Positions 32,465 through 32,578 of a stretch of 32,578 nucleotides of DNA are shown in pieces. The position numbers and the translations under genes were made by a program. The stretch is from Methanosaeta sp. PtaB.Bin018 (GTDB lineage: Archaea > Halobacteriota > Methanosarcinia > Methanotrichales > Methanotrichaceae): the NCBI GenBank assembly GCA_002067755.1, contig MVQH01000056.1, forward strand, positions 1-32,578, in the 5' to 3' direction. How positions within the stretch are numbered: the stretch's first letter is position 1; every line of letters starts with the position of its first letter. Below the pieces are notes generated by a model. The model had not been told where the DNA came from. It did no database searches and saw only the letters and a list, made by a program, of their open reading frames with translations.

Positions 32465-32578
32465 GAAATGATCTCGGAACCCTATGCCCCTCTCCGATAA
32501 GGCCAACTACCACTGCCTGAAGGCCGTGGCTTGCAGCTAGTGGTAAGCCCGCTACGGTTGTTGACAGGCAGCCTGGCA
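32465..32578 (+). mobile_element. Possible IS200/IS605-type element end (remnant or start of a neighbouring copy)
   Basis: GATCTCGGAACCC is followed by nested hairpins: TACCACT (32508-32514) with AGTGGTA (32539-32545), enclosing AAGGCC (32520-32525) with GGCTT (32528-32532). Sequence of the form CTGAAGGCCGTGGCTTG downstream of a CGGAACCC motif recalls the 3' ends of TnpB-only (IS1341-like) elements and their guide RNAs. No transposase or tnpB reading frame lies upstream on this strand in the window. Similarity is by memory of the pattern only. Confidence 0.33.

Larger units (their letters stand above)
32271..32578. other. Right-hand intergenic region with promoter and structured end sequence
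   Basis: The left portion holds the promoter of the minus-strand small-protein operon and an inverted repeat ACCAAA-N5-TTTGGT (32310-32326) beside the TATA-like element, a possible operator. The middle (32340-32460) shows nothing recognisable. The right end (about 32465-32578) contains nested hairpins listed separately. No gene is called. Confidence 0.5.

Overview
The window looks like chromosome of a methanogenic euryarchaeon, most likely a Methanothrix (Methanosaeta) relative in the Methanosarcinales. This is inferred from the gene set: coenzyme F420 genes (cofE, cofC), chromatin protein MC1, archaeal GatD, RNase P subunit Rpp21, RFC large subunit, a TRAM-fused aIF2-beta, archaeal FAD synthetase and archaeal PPAT. 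Gene starts are mixed: many TTG/GTG starts, some with GGAGG-type ribosome sites and others placed about 26-29 nt after a TATA box, as expected of leaderless mRNAs. No rRNA, tRNA, CRISPR array or complete transposase was found.

Layout. 1-102: 5' end of a glutamate synthase small-subunit-like gene (minus), cut by the window edge. 103-687: AT-rich intergenic DNA. 688-1698: secreted protein of unknown function with a clear hairpin/U-tract terminator. 1764-4686: a BtuFCD/FecBCD-type metal-chelate or corrinoid ABC importer. 4683-6895 (minus): RFC large subunit, an FMN-binding flavin protein and a small membrane protein. 7055-10871 (plus): biotin carboxylase (pycA), biotin protein ligase, JAMM peptidase, FAD synthetase and PPAT, a cofactor-centred run. 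10974-14255: DUF1232 protein, HEAT plus degenerate kinase-like protein, RNase P Rpp21, a small conserved protein and XTP/dITP pyrophosphatase. 14405-18576 (plus): gatD, rpl10e, aIF2-beta, a 76-aa protein, cofE and cofC. 18562-19906 (minus): alanine dehydrogenase/ornithine cyclodeaminase family enzyme and MC1.

20248-23540 (minus) is the least ordinary part. An 836-aa exported protein joins an ABC-type ligand-binding domain to about 465 residues of pentapeptide repeats. It is followed at 40 nt by a small secreted protein whose paralogue lies just beyond. 23686-24600 is a second BtuF-like binding protein with no transporter partner beside it. 24601-24970 holds a palindromic dispersed-type repeat. 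24971-26382 encodes exonuclease VII (xseAB), a bacterial-type enzyme. 26468-29062 is trpB-trpA plus a cytosolic SGNH hydrolase, with a candidate operator over the trpB promoter. 29063-32270 (minus) is a compact run: two small helical proteins, cobyric acid synthase, Dph6 and a class I glutamine amidotransferase overlapping dph6 by 4 bp. The right end (about 32460-32578) holds a structured sequence resembling the end of an IS200/IS605-type element.

Most of the window is housekeeping: replication, translation, cofactors and amino acids. The best leads are the pentapeptide sensor-like protein with its small partners, the HEAT/kinase-like protein beside RNase P, the dph6-amidotransferase pair, and the two unassigned helical proteins ahead of cbiP. 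Functions are from family motifs read by eye; no database search was run.
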